Below, piece after piece: positions 1 to 10,859 of a stretch of DNA of 64,000 bases (position 1 is its first letter; every line of letters starts with the position of its first letter). Made by a program: the position numbers and the translations under genes. The DNA lies in contig NW_026907703.1 in assembly GCF_028389875.1 (NCBI RefSeq), forward strand, positions 186,001 to 250,000, read 5' to 3'. A model generated the notes under the pieces. The model ran no database searches, was not told where the DNA came from, and saw only the letters and a list, made by a program, of their open reading frames with translations. The stretch is from Rhea pennata. Lineage: Eukaryota; Chordata; Aves; Rheiformes; Rheidae.

Positions 1-1516
1 CTAGATCCTCTTTCTTGTCCTTCTTGAAGATGGATGCCATGTTTTGCGGGAAGGTGGGGAGAGCCAGGGGCCAGGCAGCAGCTGCAGGGCTGTGTCAGCT
101 CCTGCTGCACTGCTGGTCCCTGCGGTGTGGGGAGAGGGGACGGGAGATGGGACAATGCAAGGGCGGTAGCAGGTCAGCAGGACAGGGGCAAGGGGCAGTG
201 GAGGCTGCAGTGAGGGGCTGTGGTCGGTGTTTCTGCAGCACAGCAGCTGTTGTGTTCATCTCACATGCATAAGTCCTGCCCCGTTTCTCTGGGGTTCACG
301 TCACCCTCCCATCAGGACAGGGACATAGGAGGAGGGTGCTCTGCCTGTCCTGGTGCTCAGGGCAAGATTCCCAAGTCTGGCACAGTCTTGCTGAGGGACG
401 TCTTGGTCCTCAGCCTCTGCTTGGCACAGCTGGAGCAGGGATAAGAGCTCATGGGGCCGGGCAGGGAGAGCTCTCCTGGGAGGTTCTCTTTTGCAATGGA
501 GTGCTGAGGAGCATCATGGCTCCCATCTGTATCCCATCCCTGCACCCCACACAGTGCCATGGCCCTACTGTGTAGGCACTGCACAAGGTTGGGTACATTC
601 AGGGTTGGGAGAGCATCTCCCTGTCATGGCCCCCATAACAGCCCTCCGTGACCCATCCACCCACAGCCCTCCTGCTTTAGCCGCCTCCCCAGCATCGAGC
701 CCCCGCCCAGCCCAGGCCTTCTCCCACACTGGAGATCATACATAGCCATCCTCTAGGGTCTGCCAGGGTCCGGGCTAGGGAGGGGCCAGGCAGGGCTGAC
801 TGTTCCCCTAGACACAGGCAGAGAGCCCAGGAGGAAGGAGCTGGCCACACGTCAAAATGCACCCAGAAACCAGGGGTGCGTAAGGAGCACTAGAAATGGC
901 CAATGTGAGAGGTCGGTCTGTGACAAATGCCTGGGGACACCATGCCATGGTTGCTCCATGCAACCAAGAGCACAGACCGACCTCCTCTCCTCTGCACGAG
1001 GCACGTCTTGGTTCCCCTCCATGAGACCTGGCTCTACATCACAACACCCCTAGCCTGTGTCCTCACCCTGCCAGCTCACACAGCTGAGCTGACATTGCCA
1101 CTTTTCCTCTCTCAGGCCCTTTCCAGCCTAGCCCAGCCTCTCCCCGTCTCTCCCCATCTCCCCTACCCTCTCCACAGCCCACTCAGCAAAGTAGCCCAGG
1201 ATGGTGGTGGCCCCACAGCGGTGCCTGCCACAGGGGGCTGCAGAGCTCTGGGCACTCACTCCACAGCCTCAGCCCCACAGCAGGCACAGCAGCTCCATGG
1301 GGAAGGAGATGTGTCAGCTCCATCAGCCTCCAAGCTGAGACTGGCCCCCGTGACACAAGGAGGCAGAGCACAGTGACACTCTGTGTCCCTTGTTCTGGTG
1401 ACCAGGAGACTCCTGGGATGTTGGATGGGCATCATTGCACCTGACAATTCCCACCAAAGTGTCTGTGGCTCTGGAGGATGCTCTCAGCAAGCACAGGGCA
1501 TTTCAAATGCCTCAGG
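1..1516. other. No recognised gene (left flank)
   Basis: I see no coding or RNA gene here. Short open frames exist on both strands, the longest being about 149 codons at 927-1376. They are rich in Pro, Ala, Ser and His, overlap on opposite strands, and show no domain, signal peptide or homologous neighbour. The sequence is moderately GC-rich and not obviously repetitive. It may be non-coding flank of the OR subcluster or decayed transposon sequence that I cannot name. Confidence 0.5.
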
Positions 1517-1753
1517 CTCTGTCCCAGATCACCTGAACGTGAGAGGCAATTTCTTCACTGTGAGAGTGGCAGAGCACTGGAACAGGTTGCCCAGAGAGGT
1601 TGTGGAGTCTCCTTCTCTGGAGATATTCAAGGCCTGCCTGGATGCAATCCTATCTAACATGCTCTAGGTGACCCTGCTGAGCAGGGAGGTTGGATTAGAT
1701 GATCTCCAGAGGTCCCTTCCAACCTTACTGATTCTATGATTCTATGATTCTAG
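1517..1753 (+). mobile_element. CR1 LINE, 3' end fragment
   Basis: This is the 3' end of a chicken-repeat-1 (CR1) non-LTR retrotransposon in plus orientation. It holds the end of ORF2 with the residues [19 protein letters not shown] (codons ending near 1,645), then the conserved untranslated stretch with 'ttggattagatgatctccag' near 1,690. It ends in tandem 'attctatg' octamers at about 1,731-1,751. Ending in octamers and not poly-A is diagnostic of CR1. The copy is severely 5'-truncated, as most CR1 copies are, and cannot move. The same 3' region recurs at 20.8-21.05 kb and 31.6-31.84 kb. Confidence 0.93.
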
Positions 1754-2255
1754 ATCCCAGCCCATGGTTTTTGATTGAAGATGGTATGAAAAACACCCCA
1801 AGTTCCCTCCTCTGTGCTTGCTCAGTGCCCACTGCCTCTTCTGGGATTGTAGAGCTCTCACTAGCCTGGACATTCATTGGTTTTGCCCTCTACCTTTGGG
1901 TAACTCCACTTGACTTTGTGAAGCTCCCTTCACCTCGAGGCACATGGTGCCCTTGGAGGTGCCCTGTGCTCTCCTGGGGGCTCCATACTCCCTTTGAGAA
2001 GGACAGGCATCAGTCTCCAGCCCTGTCATATGGGAGATGCTGCTTGACCATTCCCCACCTGCAGGAGCACTGGGCCCCCACAAGTCAGAACTGAATCCAG
2101 CCCTCATTCCCTAACACATCACCGATGCGCTCACTGGCTTGAGCCCAAGCAGCACCTGGAGAAACAAGAGTCTTTCAGCGTGAAAGTCCTTTAGACATTC
2201 TTGGCTCTAGTGTTAAAAGAAGAGCCCAACCTTCGAGCACTGCACTGCACTGCCT
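1754..2255. other. No recognised gene
   Basis: This lies between the CR1 tail and the 3' end of the OR gene. No coding signal was recognised. The open frames here are short and unsupported. Confidence 0.5.
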
Positions 2256-2261
2256 TTTATT
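2256..2261 (-). terminator. Candidate polyadenylation signal for the OR14-like gene
   Basis: The minus strand reads AATAAA here, about 200 bases beyond the OR stop codon at 2460. That spacing is reasonable for a short OR 3' UTR. This is inference from motif and position only; AATAAA also occurs by chance. Confidence 0.4.
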
Positions 2262-2459
2262 AGAGGGAGGCCAGCTGTGACACAGGGACAGACACATTCA
2301 CAGGAGGCCTCTGGGTCAGACAGACTGAGGTCATGCCTTTGGAGAAGTGGGATAAATTGAGACACTCCTATACAAACATGTTTATCACAGGGAGAATGCC
2401 CAGAGCACAACAGTTGTCTGAGACAAATGAGAAACCACTTGTGAAGAGGGAAGGGCAGC

Positions 2460-3395
2460 TTATTGCTGCTGATCTAGGATGCGCTGAATCAGTTTCCTCA
2501 GGGCATCTTTGAGCTCCTTGTTCCTCATCCTGTAAATGAGGGGATTCAGTGTTGGAGGCAGCACCGAGTACAGAACAGCCACCACCAGATCCAGAGCTGG
2601 GGATGAGAGGGAGGGGGGCTTCAGGTAGGCAAACATGCCAGTGCTGACACACAGGGAGACCATGGTCAGATGAGGGAGGCACATGGAAAAGGCTTTGTGC
2701 TGGCCCTGCTCAGAGGGGATCCTCAGCACAGCAGTGAAGATCTGCACATAGGACAGCACAATGCAAACAAAACACCCAAAGAATAAACAAGCACTAACCA
2801 TAAGAAGCCAAATTTCCCTGAAGTAGGCATCTGAGCAGGAGAGCTTGAGGATCTGGGGAATCTCACAGAAGAACTGGTCCACTGTGTTGCCTTGGCAGAG
2901 GGGTATGGAAAATGTGTTGGCAGTGTGCAGGAGAGCATGGAGAAAACCACTGGCCCAGGCAGCTGCTGCCATTTTGACACAGGCTCTGCTGTCCATGAGT
3001 GTGCTATAGTGTAGGGGTGTGCACATGGCAACGTAGCGCTCATAAGCCATGACTGTGAGAAGACAATACTCTCCTCCTAACAAGAAGAGAAATAGAAACA
3101 TTTGTGCAACACATCCTGAGTAGGAAATGGCCCTGGTGTCCCACAGGGAATTGGCCATGGATTTGGGGACAGTGGTGGAGATGGAGCCAAGGTCGAGGAG
3201 GGAGAGGTTGAGGAGGAAGAAGTACATGGGGGTGTGGAGGCGGTGATCACAGGCTACAGCTGTGATGATGAGGCTGTTGCCCAGGAGGGCAGCCAGGTAG
3301 ATGCGCAGGAAGAGCGAGAAGTGCAAGAGCTGCAGGTCCTGTGTGTCTGCAAATGCCAGGAGGAGGAACTCACTGAGGGAGCTGCTGTTGGACAT
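2460..3395 (-). CDS. Olfactory receptor, OR14-like (intact)
   Basis: This is a 311-residue odorant-binding class A GPCR, single coding exon, expected in the plasma membrane and cilia of olfactory neurons, where it would signal through Golf. The reading frame is full length (ORs are usually 305-320 residues) with all OR landmarks. There is an N-glycosylation site NSS at residue 3, TM1 with GN at 39-40, and LHTPMYFF at 53-60 (start of TM2). Cys95 is the conserved disulfide partner. MAYERYVAMC at 117-126 is the DRY-type motif with Glu for Asp. SY is at 215-216 in TM5, KAFSMCLPHL at 234-243 before TM6, and PTLNPLIYRM at 281-290 in TM7. The MSNSSSLSEF start and the KAFSMCLPHL form point to the bird-expanded OR14-like group. 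The Met start is chosen because it gives the usual short N-tail. Two decayed relatives lie at 25.2 kb and 49.6 kb. The exact ligand and orthologue cannot be told. Confidence 0.95.
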   Translation of the reverse strand: MSNSSSLSEFLLLAFADTQDLQLLHFSLFLRIYLAALLGNSLIITAVACDHRLHTPMYFFLLNLSLLDLGSISTTVPKSMANSLWDTRAISYSGCVAQMFLFLFLLGGEYCLLTVMAYERYVAMCTPLHYSTLMDSRACVKMAAAAWASGFLHALLHTANTFSIPLCQGNTVDQFFCEIPQILKLSCSDAYFREIWLLMVSACLFFGCFVCIVLSYVQIFTAVLRIPSEQGQHKAFSMCLPHLTMVSLCVSTGMFAYLKPPSLSSPALDLVVAVLYSVLPPTLNPLIYRMRNKELKDALRKLIQRILDQQQ

Positions 3396-3418
3396 TTGCT
3401 CTGTCTCGGTTCAGGGCA

Positions 3419-3445
3419 CTGTCCAAGGAGGAAAAGGCATTGACA
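3419..3445 (-). promoter_or_regulatory. Splice acceptor upstream of the OR coding exon
   Basis: On the minus strand a pyrimidine-rich run 'ccttttcctccttggacag' ends in AG at 3419-3420, about 23 bases before the OR start codon. OR genes typically have one or more 5' non-coding exons spliced to the coding exon just upstream of ATG, so this is probably that junction. The same 'cctccttggacag' acceptor precedes the pseudogene at 25181, showing that it was carried by the duplication. The upstream exon and promoter were not identified. Confidence 0.6.
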
Positions 3446-6400
3446 AGTTAGAACAGGCTTTTCTGAGCAAAACCCTCTCCATTCTTCAAAGCATCCCCAC
3501 ATTACCTCTCTCCTTTACCTTGTTCAGCTCCTTTCCTGGCCCACAGCTTGTGCTGAGGGTGCCCAGCAACGCAGGGGCCTCTGACCATGACCTCCAGAAG
3601 AATCAGCCACTGAGATTTGTAAATGGAGGTGTCAGACTTCCCCGTGTATTTGATGGGGATACCTGGGGATAGATGCCCTGAGCTGAGGAAAGGGGATTTG
3701 GTCTGGCGACCCAGGGGGAATATTCTCTTTTTATCCTTATGAGAGAAAAACTTAGCACTCATGGCAGCTGTGCCTGAAAGAGAAAGTCCTTCTGAGGGGT
3801 TCATCTCCCCAGGCTTTACCCTCTTGAACTGGGTGTCTGTATCTGGATCAATCACACCAGCTCCCACCCTGCCAAGGGAGGGAAACAGTGCAGTGAAGGC
3901 AGGGGTTGACCCAGTCCTTCTTAAGCATGTCTTTCCAACTGAGAAGGACCCTGCCCTCACATCACTGTACTAACTGCAATGTTTCTCCAGGCAGCGTAGT
4001 GGGAGTGTGATGTTGTTGCCTCAGCTGTAGCTGAACCCCCTCCTTAGCCCCAGAGAGCAGGAGAGCAAAACCAGACCAGCACGGAGAGGTGAGGAAACAA
4101 GGAGTAGTTGCTCTATCACTCCTGCCACAGGAAAAAGCAAAGAGTAAGGGAGAGACGGGCACTCAGGAAAGACTTCCCCTCACCCAGCTGTGCACACCAC
4201 CTCCCAGGTGGCAACATCGCAGGACAGTGGCTCTCAGCCCCTTTGCCACACAGTGGGAAATGGGCATGTTGCAATTAGAGATGCCTCTCTCCTCGGCTGG
4301 AGCTCAGGCTGCGAAGAGGACTGTCACGCCCAGGACCCCCTGGCTGTGAGGGCGGACGTCTGCTAGGTGGGAGAGGAGACCCAGCAGTGCTTGCTTAGAG
4401 ATTGAATTAAAGAGGATGACAGGGAGGTCTCCAAATTACCCCCCGCCCCAGAGCATTTTTTGTTCTAGTTTCCTGTCCTTCACTGAGCATATCTTCACTG
4501 CTCGGAGCTTTTCCTCCTGGGAGCTGTTTCTCTCTGCCCTATTTCTTCCCTGTGAGCACTCTGCAAACAGGAAAATGAAAGCACAGACTCAGGAGAGTCC
4601 CCAGTCTTTAAGGTAACCTCTGTTACCCTCACAGGCAGCACAGCCACTGCCCCAGGCACACAGCACCACGGGGCACAGGGACACTGCTCTGAACTACAGC
4701 GCTGGGCAGACCTGGGTGCACTCCCTGGCTTTACTCCCCTGCAGCGTTCTGTGATGCCCTCTCCCTCTGACCACATAGCAATGAATCCCTACTCTAAAGC
4801 ACCACCTGCTACAAACAGGAGGAGCTGGGAGAGCCACCCTGAGAGACCCTTTCAGCTATGGAAGGTGCCAGCTGCAGAAGAACCTGTCGGGAACCACAGC
4901 AGCATTGCCCTGCAGCCAGAGACTTACTGTGTTGGGGGCTGTGAAGGTTTATCCCTGCAGGGAACTCTCAGTCATCCTCCCACTCCCAATTGTCTTTAAC
5001 TTCCCAGTTAAAGAGAGGGAGAAAGAACCTGGCTCTGAGCCTTGCTGCTCTTTTAAGAGGAGCTGCTCCTGGACAGAGCCATCTCTCTGCAGCACCTGAC
5101 AGGTTGCCAAGGGCTACCATGGTTACAGGAGCCAAGTGCAGCTCAGAGGCAGAGTCCCAGCTGAAAGCATGACTGTCTCTGTCCCCTGTGCACACTCAAG
5201 ACGTCCTCGGAACTCCAGGATTGACAGCTCCTGAAAGGCAGCAGTCTCACATGAAGTCCACTGAAGAAGACTAAAATAATCAGCAACGGTCCTTCCTGAA
5301 AGAGTGGAGAGAGACTGAGTCCAGCCTTGCAGCTGGTCTCATCAGAGGATGGTTATCTAAGAGAGGTGGAAACGTCCCACTCTAGAAGGCCCTGCTCCCA
5401 TCTCCTAGGAAGACAGGACACCTAGACACAGGGAGAAGAAGGGACTTCATTTACCTGTGCTTCAGGGACCTGTTTAGAGGAGTTCATCAATACATCTAAC
5501 GCCCACTGATAAGCCCCTGGGGTGCAGTGGCATTCAGTTCCTTCCCTACCGTGGACCCACAAACTCATAGGATGTGGGATTCCCCTTGCCCACATTTGGG
5601 GGTAAACAAAATGAATGTCTGCATGGGAGTTCCTTCTCGAAGCTCCCATTGGAATCAAAGGTGAAATAGGGTGGGAGAAAGTTGTTCATACACAAACACC
5701 TGGTGGCACTGGAAGAGACAGAGGTCATCCAAGACATGTGCCGGTGTCTGTCTGCCTGCTCTGACAGAGTAACTATGAGACACAAATCCTTCCAGAGCAC
5801 GAGCTGGGGGCCAAGGGGAGAATCTCCTTGGCCATCTGCAATGACACTTGCTACCAACAACTGCAAGAGCTCCACTCACTCCAAAGCCAGGACACATACA
5901 GATCCCAACACTGCAAACAGCTCCTGTGATTCAGTGCTCACACTTGATTTAATGCAATGACAAGAGGCCTTCAGGGCCATGCCAGATGCATGGGGTGTGC
6001 AGCACAACCACCACGTTTCCAGCAGGTCCAGCACAGGACCTCCAGGAACTCCATGCCCTTCTGGAGTGGTTGCTGTCAAACACTCCAGGGCATCCTGGAT
6101 TTCCTGCGTATCCCCAGAGAGTGGGTTCCCATCACTGTCTTCACACAAAGTCTACCCCATTTACAGCCAAGCATGCTGCAAAGATGGACAGCATATCACA
6201 ACAAGTTCTCCACATATTTGCCTACACTCTCAAAGCCCAGTTGTTCTCCTGTCTCCAAACTTTTTCTGATTCCCACTGACATGAACAGGGACTGTGTTAA
6301 TGATGCAGCCACAGTGTGACTGCATTGCAGGCTGTTCAGGCCCAGTGACTTTCTCAGTGGCACCTTCTCCTTCCTGGAGATCTGCTCACTTCTGTCACAG

Positions 6401-6760
6401 GCCCCAAGATTCTGCAGAGTCACCTTGGGTACAAAACACCTCTTCTGCCACAACTGCATGGCCCAGTTCTGTCTCTCTCTGGCCTTGGGTACTGTAGCAT
6501 TTACTCTCTTAGCAGAAGCCTCATGTCAGCATTACATCCTCAGTTGCCATCTATACCAGCATGTCTCTGCTCTGAAGCGGGGCCTTTGCATACACAGTGT
6601 CCTTGGCTCTGGGACCACATTTCACAGCGACAAGTCTGCACTCAGCCCTGGTGCCACAGCTGAGGTTCCACATCCCAAATATACACAAATGCACAAAGCC
6701 TGGCACGCAAACATCAGGAAGTAGAGATGCACAACCTGTGACAGAACTGCTACATTCTGA
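3446..6760. repeat. 5' flank of intact OR; arm 1 of an inverted duplication
   Basis: There is no gene here. The flank is repeated in inverted orientation at about 21,290-25,180, upstream of the OR pseudogene. Readable matches include 5,100-5,190 against 22,850-22,950, where the shared minus-strand text reads like 'agtcatgctttcagctggga'. Others are 5,300-5,380 against 22,700-22,780, 6,000-6,200 against 21,880-22,100, and 6,430-6,720 against 21,290-21,790. Divergence is clear (many substitutions and indels), so the duplication is not recent. Together with the OR itself the arm spans about 2.45-6.75 kb. Confidence 0.75.
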
Positions 6761-6769
6761 AGCACCCTG

Positions 6770-8410
6770 AGGAAGCCTATGGATCACAGAGCCTGATTCT
6801 CATGGGGGGACTTTAATCTCCCTGACTCTCACTGGGAAAGCAGTGCAGCAGGATTCAAACTATCCAGGGGGATTCTGGAGGGTGTGGAGGACCACCTCCT
6901 ACCACAGCTAAGCCAGATATAGCAACAAAGGTGCCATTTTCCTGACCTTGTAACCTGTCAATGGGGAAGAACTGATCAGGGATGTGATATTCAGTGTCAG
7001 GCTTGTAAAGAGGAGAAGCAGACTCCAGACTCTGGCGGTCAGGAGAGCAGACTTGGGCCTACTAGGGGGGCTGGTAGAGGGGTCCCATGGGAGGCACCTC
7101 TGAAGGGTCAGGAATGCTTGATAGTTGAGTCAGGAATTATTTGGAAGAACACAAGTCTATGGCATTGGACAGGCTGCAGCTGAGAATGCGGAGAGAGCTG
7201 GCAGCTATCTTGCAAGGCCACTCTCTATCATCTTGGAAAGGTGTGGAGACTCGAGGAGGCCCCAATGTGTGGAGAAAGGCAAAGTGGCATCTATCTTCCA
7301 AAAAGGCCACAGGGACAACCTGGGGAAGTATAGGCTGTTCAGCCTCACTTTGATCAGGTGAGTGTCATGGAGTGAGTCTTCTCTGATCACAGTTCTGGGC
7401 CCATGAAGGAGAAGAAGGTGACTGGGAAGAGTCCATATAGGTTTACCAAGGGTAAATCATGCCTCCCCAACTGCATGGCCTTCTAGGTTAAAAGAACTGT
7501 ATTGGTCAACCATCAGAGAGCAGTGAACATCAGTTAACTCGAGCTTAGGAAGGCTTGCAACAGTTTCTCCCACAGAAGACTTGCACATCGATTAGGTCTT
7601 CGTGGTCTGAATGCGTAGACAACCAAATGGCCACATAATTGGATGATAAGGCTCAGAAGATACTGGTGAAAGGACGGTACTCTTCCTGAAGAGTTCAAGA
7701 GTAATGGAGTAACACAGGCTCCTTCCTGGAACCTGTCCTGTTTTAAACCTTCATGAATGACCTGGAAAAGGTAACTTTCAGCATGCTTGTAGATGACCCC
7801 AACCTGAGTGGGGAGCAGTCTTATGCTTGAGAGCTGCAACTGAGAAGGCCCTGGACAGGCAGGAAGAAAAGGCTGCCAGTAATCTCATATAATTCAGCAG
7901 GGACAAGGACCATGTCCCTGCACGTAGGACAGACCAAAATCCTGCAGAGATACAGGCTGGGGACCAAGTGTCCATGGAGTAGCTCTGCAGAAAAGGACCT
8001 GAGGATTTGGGCAGACAGAAGGCAAAGTATGAGACAGGTTTGTGCCCAGGCAGCAGAGAAGGCCAACAGCAGCCTGGGCTGTATGAATAGGAGCATGGCC
8101 AGGAGGTCAAGGGACGTGATTATTTCCTTCTCCTTGGAACCTTCTAGACAGAATGTGCAATATTGCATCCAATTTTGGGCTCCGCAGAACAAGGACCTCC
8201 CTGTACAAGGAGGTCATCAAGAAGGTAAAGATAGGTTCTGCATAACAGTGTGTGGCAGGATAAAGAGAGACAATGGCTATAAGTTGAAGCCAGAGAGAAA
8301 CAGGCTGAAGAGAAGCAGAAAGCCTCTCTGCTGAGAGGATGTTCAAGCACCTGAATGCATTGCCCATCCTGTTGTCTTGCTGGAGGAACCATAGGTCAGG
8401 GGGAGTCATC
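6770..8410 (+). mobile_element. CR1 LINE ORF2, old and decayed
   Basis: Plus-strand remnants of CR1 ORF2 occur in the right order. Near 6,808-6,830 is the end of the endonuclease, reading GDFNLPD if one extra G is allowed. At 7,195-7,340 are reverse-transcriptase residues such as ARPLSIILERCGD and FQKG. Near 7,435-7,490 is the 'kgksCLtNL' region, and near 7,750 a FMNDLEK-like stretch. At 7,900-8,200 is the post-RT region with EKDLRIWADRRQSMRQ and AEKANSSLGCMNRSMARRSRDVI. Many stops and indels interrupt the frame, so it is inactive. It is more diverged than the 19.2-kb copy. Confidence 0.8.
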
Positions 8411-8479
8411 GACATACACATATTAACAGTGCCACAGGACAGCCTCAGTCTGGGGGGAACTTGAGAAACGGAAGGATTC

Positions 8480-8860
8480 AGCCAGCAGAAATCTCATCAA
8501 GTCTTACAAAGAGAAGTGGCAAGTGCTGCACCTAGGAAAGAAAAACCCTGTGTATAAGGATAGTTTGGGACCTGACAAACCCAGGAGTGGTTTCATCCAG
8601 GAGAATGCCTGAGTGTTATGAAGGATGCCCTAGGAGCCATTGGTGCATGCTCCCTCCCTAGGAATAAGGCCAAAAGCCTACAGGGCTGCATTAGGACGAG
8701 CATGGCCACCCAGACAAGGGGAGTTATTATCCTCCTCAACTTAGCACGAGTGTGACCCATTTGGGGTTTTCAGAAGCAGTTCTTGGTAGTGGGAAGCAGC
8801 ATGGAAGGGGAAAGAGCTACAAAACTATAGCTTGAGTAGCCCAGACTAGACAGTAGGCTG
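8480..8860 (+). mobile_element. CR1 LINE fragment (second copy)
   Basis: The sequence returns to a CR1 segment that should precede the part seen at about 8,040. It has a 'caagtgctgcacctaggaaag' type stretch near 8,520, then an AGKANGI-like region with 'ataaggccaaaagcctacag' near 8,660, and ends around 8,860. Because the order steps backwards relative to 7.9-8.2 kb, this is a separate insertion or a tandem remnant, not the same copy. It is heavily decayed. Confidence 0.6.
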
Positions 8861-10859
8861 AAGAAATATCACTCCAAGGGTAGTGCTGTGGTGCAAAAGG
8901 TCACCAGAAGTCTGTGATCAGCCGATGGTTGTGCGTTTCCAAGAACAGCCAGTGAGGACAGAGAGACATCAGTAAGGGAGGGGAGAATCTGGAGAGAAAT
9001 CAAAGTGGAGAAGCAGGCTGGGAGTCTACAGTCTCCAGGGACACAGGCACAGGAGTGGGACAGCACAGAATGGCCTGAGTTGGAAATGGCCAAGGGCCCT
9101 GGCAAGGCTGAAGGGCCCTGACAGAACTGATGTCTGTGTCTCCTTGGCTCTGGCTGTTCTCTCTGCCACTGAGCCCCACCAGGAGACACCGGGGCCTCGT
9201 TGCCTCCTGGCAGCCCAGGGAGCCCAGGAGGAATCATGTGGTTGTCCTGCACTTGGTACTGCACACCCCCACCTGCACGCTGCCCCAGAAACAGGCATGG
9301 GCAATGTGAGAGGGAAAGGATCTCCCTTCCTAGGGATTCAGTGTCCGGTGCCTGTGCTCAGGCATTTTGCTTGATAAAACACATCAAGGCTTGGCAATCA
9401 GAGCTGTCTGCACATTTCCTTTGCCTGCCTGTAATCCGTGAGTACAATTTTCTGCTATAATCAGCCCCTGGGGAGTCTTTCTGGATAACAGTCCTCAGTG
9501 GGACCCATTAACACTTGATAAAACTTGGGCTTCGCTTCTGAATTCTACTGCTGGAATATTTCTTCAGGTTCCTCTCAGGAGCTGAGTTCCATCAACTCAG
9601 CACCACATGTACTGTGGGGCTCATTAAAATGAAAAAAGCCCTGACAAACCATGCCCCTCACTGTAATTTTCTTCAGATCCTGTAGTCTAATTGGAGAGGT
9701 GTCAAGAGTGCAGCTGAAAGATGGAGACTTCAATAATACACAAGAATTACTACTTTTGAGGGTTTCTTTTAGGATTATTATTTTGGAGCTTTCAGAAGAA
9801 GTGACAGCAACAGTCTCCTGTTGAGATCCATCTTGAGTATCTCCTAGGGAAGTGAGGACATCTAGGAAAAGCAGGGTCCTGGAGGTCAGACCCTGGGAGG
9901 ATAATCTTCCTCCCCATGTCCCCAACATAGCCAGTGCTCTCCTCAGCCACCTGGGACTGACATCACTCTTGGTAAAAGCTAACCTTATTCCACTGTAGCC
10001 TGCAACTGAGTGTTACAGCTCATAGGTCCCAATTCCCTCCTGCTTTACCTAGAGAACTAGCTGCAAATCATCAAGCAAGGACTTTTTTTTTATTGCAAAA
10101 ACATAAAAAGAAAATAAAAAGACAGAAACAAAATATGATAGAGTTTCATTAAAATAATTACACTCCTCAACACTATACTAAGTTGCCTTCAATGAGGTTC
10201 ACCTTCCACAGGAGACAGCCTCTCTAGAAATCTTTGGGACAGATAGGAAACTGTAGATAGAAACAGAATTAAAGGCTAAAGGGACAGATTTCGGAAGATG
10301 GAATAAGCCTTAAACTCCCTGACGGGCAAATCAGCAGCTCAGCATCTTTATGAATCAAGAGTAAGAGGAGGAAAAATGGAAAAAAGGGAAACTTAAAATG
10401 TCCAGCTAGGGTGCTGTAAAGGTGATGATAGAAAACGTCAATTTAATAGGAGCATGTGGAAAAAGAAGAGAGAGTAACACAGCTCCTACAGGACCCAGGC
10501 CATGTGGGCTGTGCTGCTCTTGGGCCTCTAGGACCAGGCTGTGTTTCTGTACAAACGTCTAGAAAAGCCTCCATGCCCTAGAGAAAAGAGATTTTTCCTG
10601 GTTACTCTGAGCCACTCCTGCAGAACTCAGGCACGTGGAGGAAAACCCCTCGCACCCACTCAAAACCCACTGCTCTCCCCACACACCTTCCTGGACCCTC
10701 ACAGCAGCAGCAGGAGAGGATACAGGGGCATGGCCATGTCCTACACTAGCCTCCATGAGGCCTTCAGCTCCACAACGTGAAACATCTTCAAGTGAGCTCT
10801 CTAAAGCAACACTTCCCATGCCCCGGGTGCCTATAGGAGTCTTTGAGCAGACGTACAAT
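8861..10859. other. No recognised gene; A-rich patch
   Basis: Nothing coding was recognised. A minus-strand open frame of 117 codons at 9575-9928 has no recognisable domain. A run of T followed by an A-rich stretch lies at 10,082-10,135. The rest is ordinary intergenic sequence. Confidence 0.5.
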
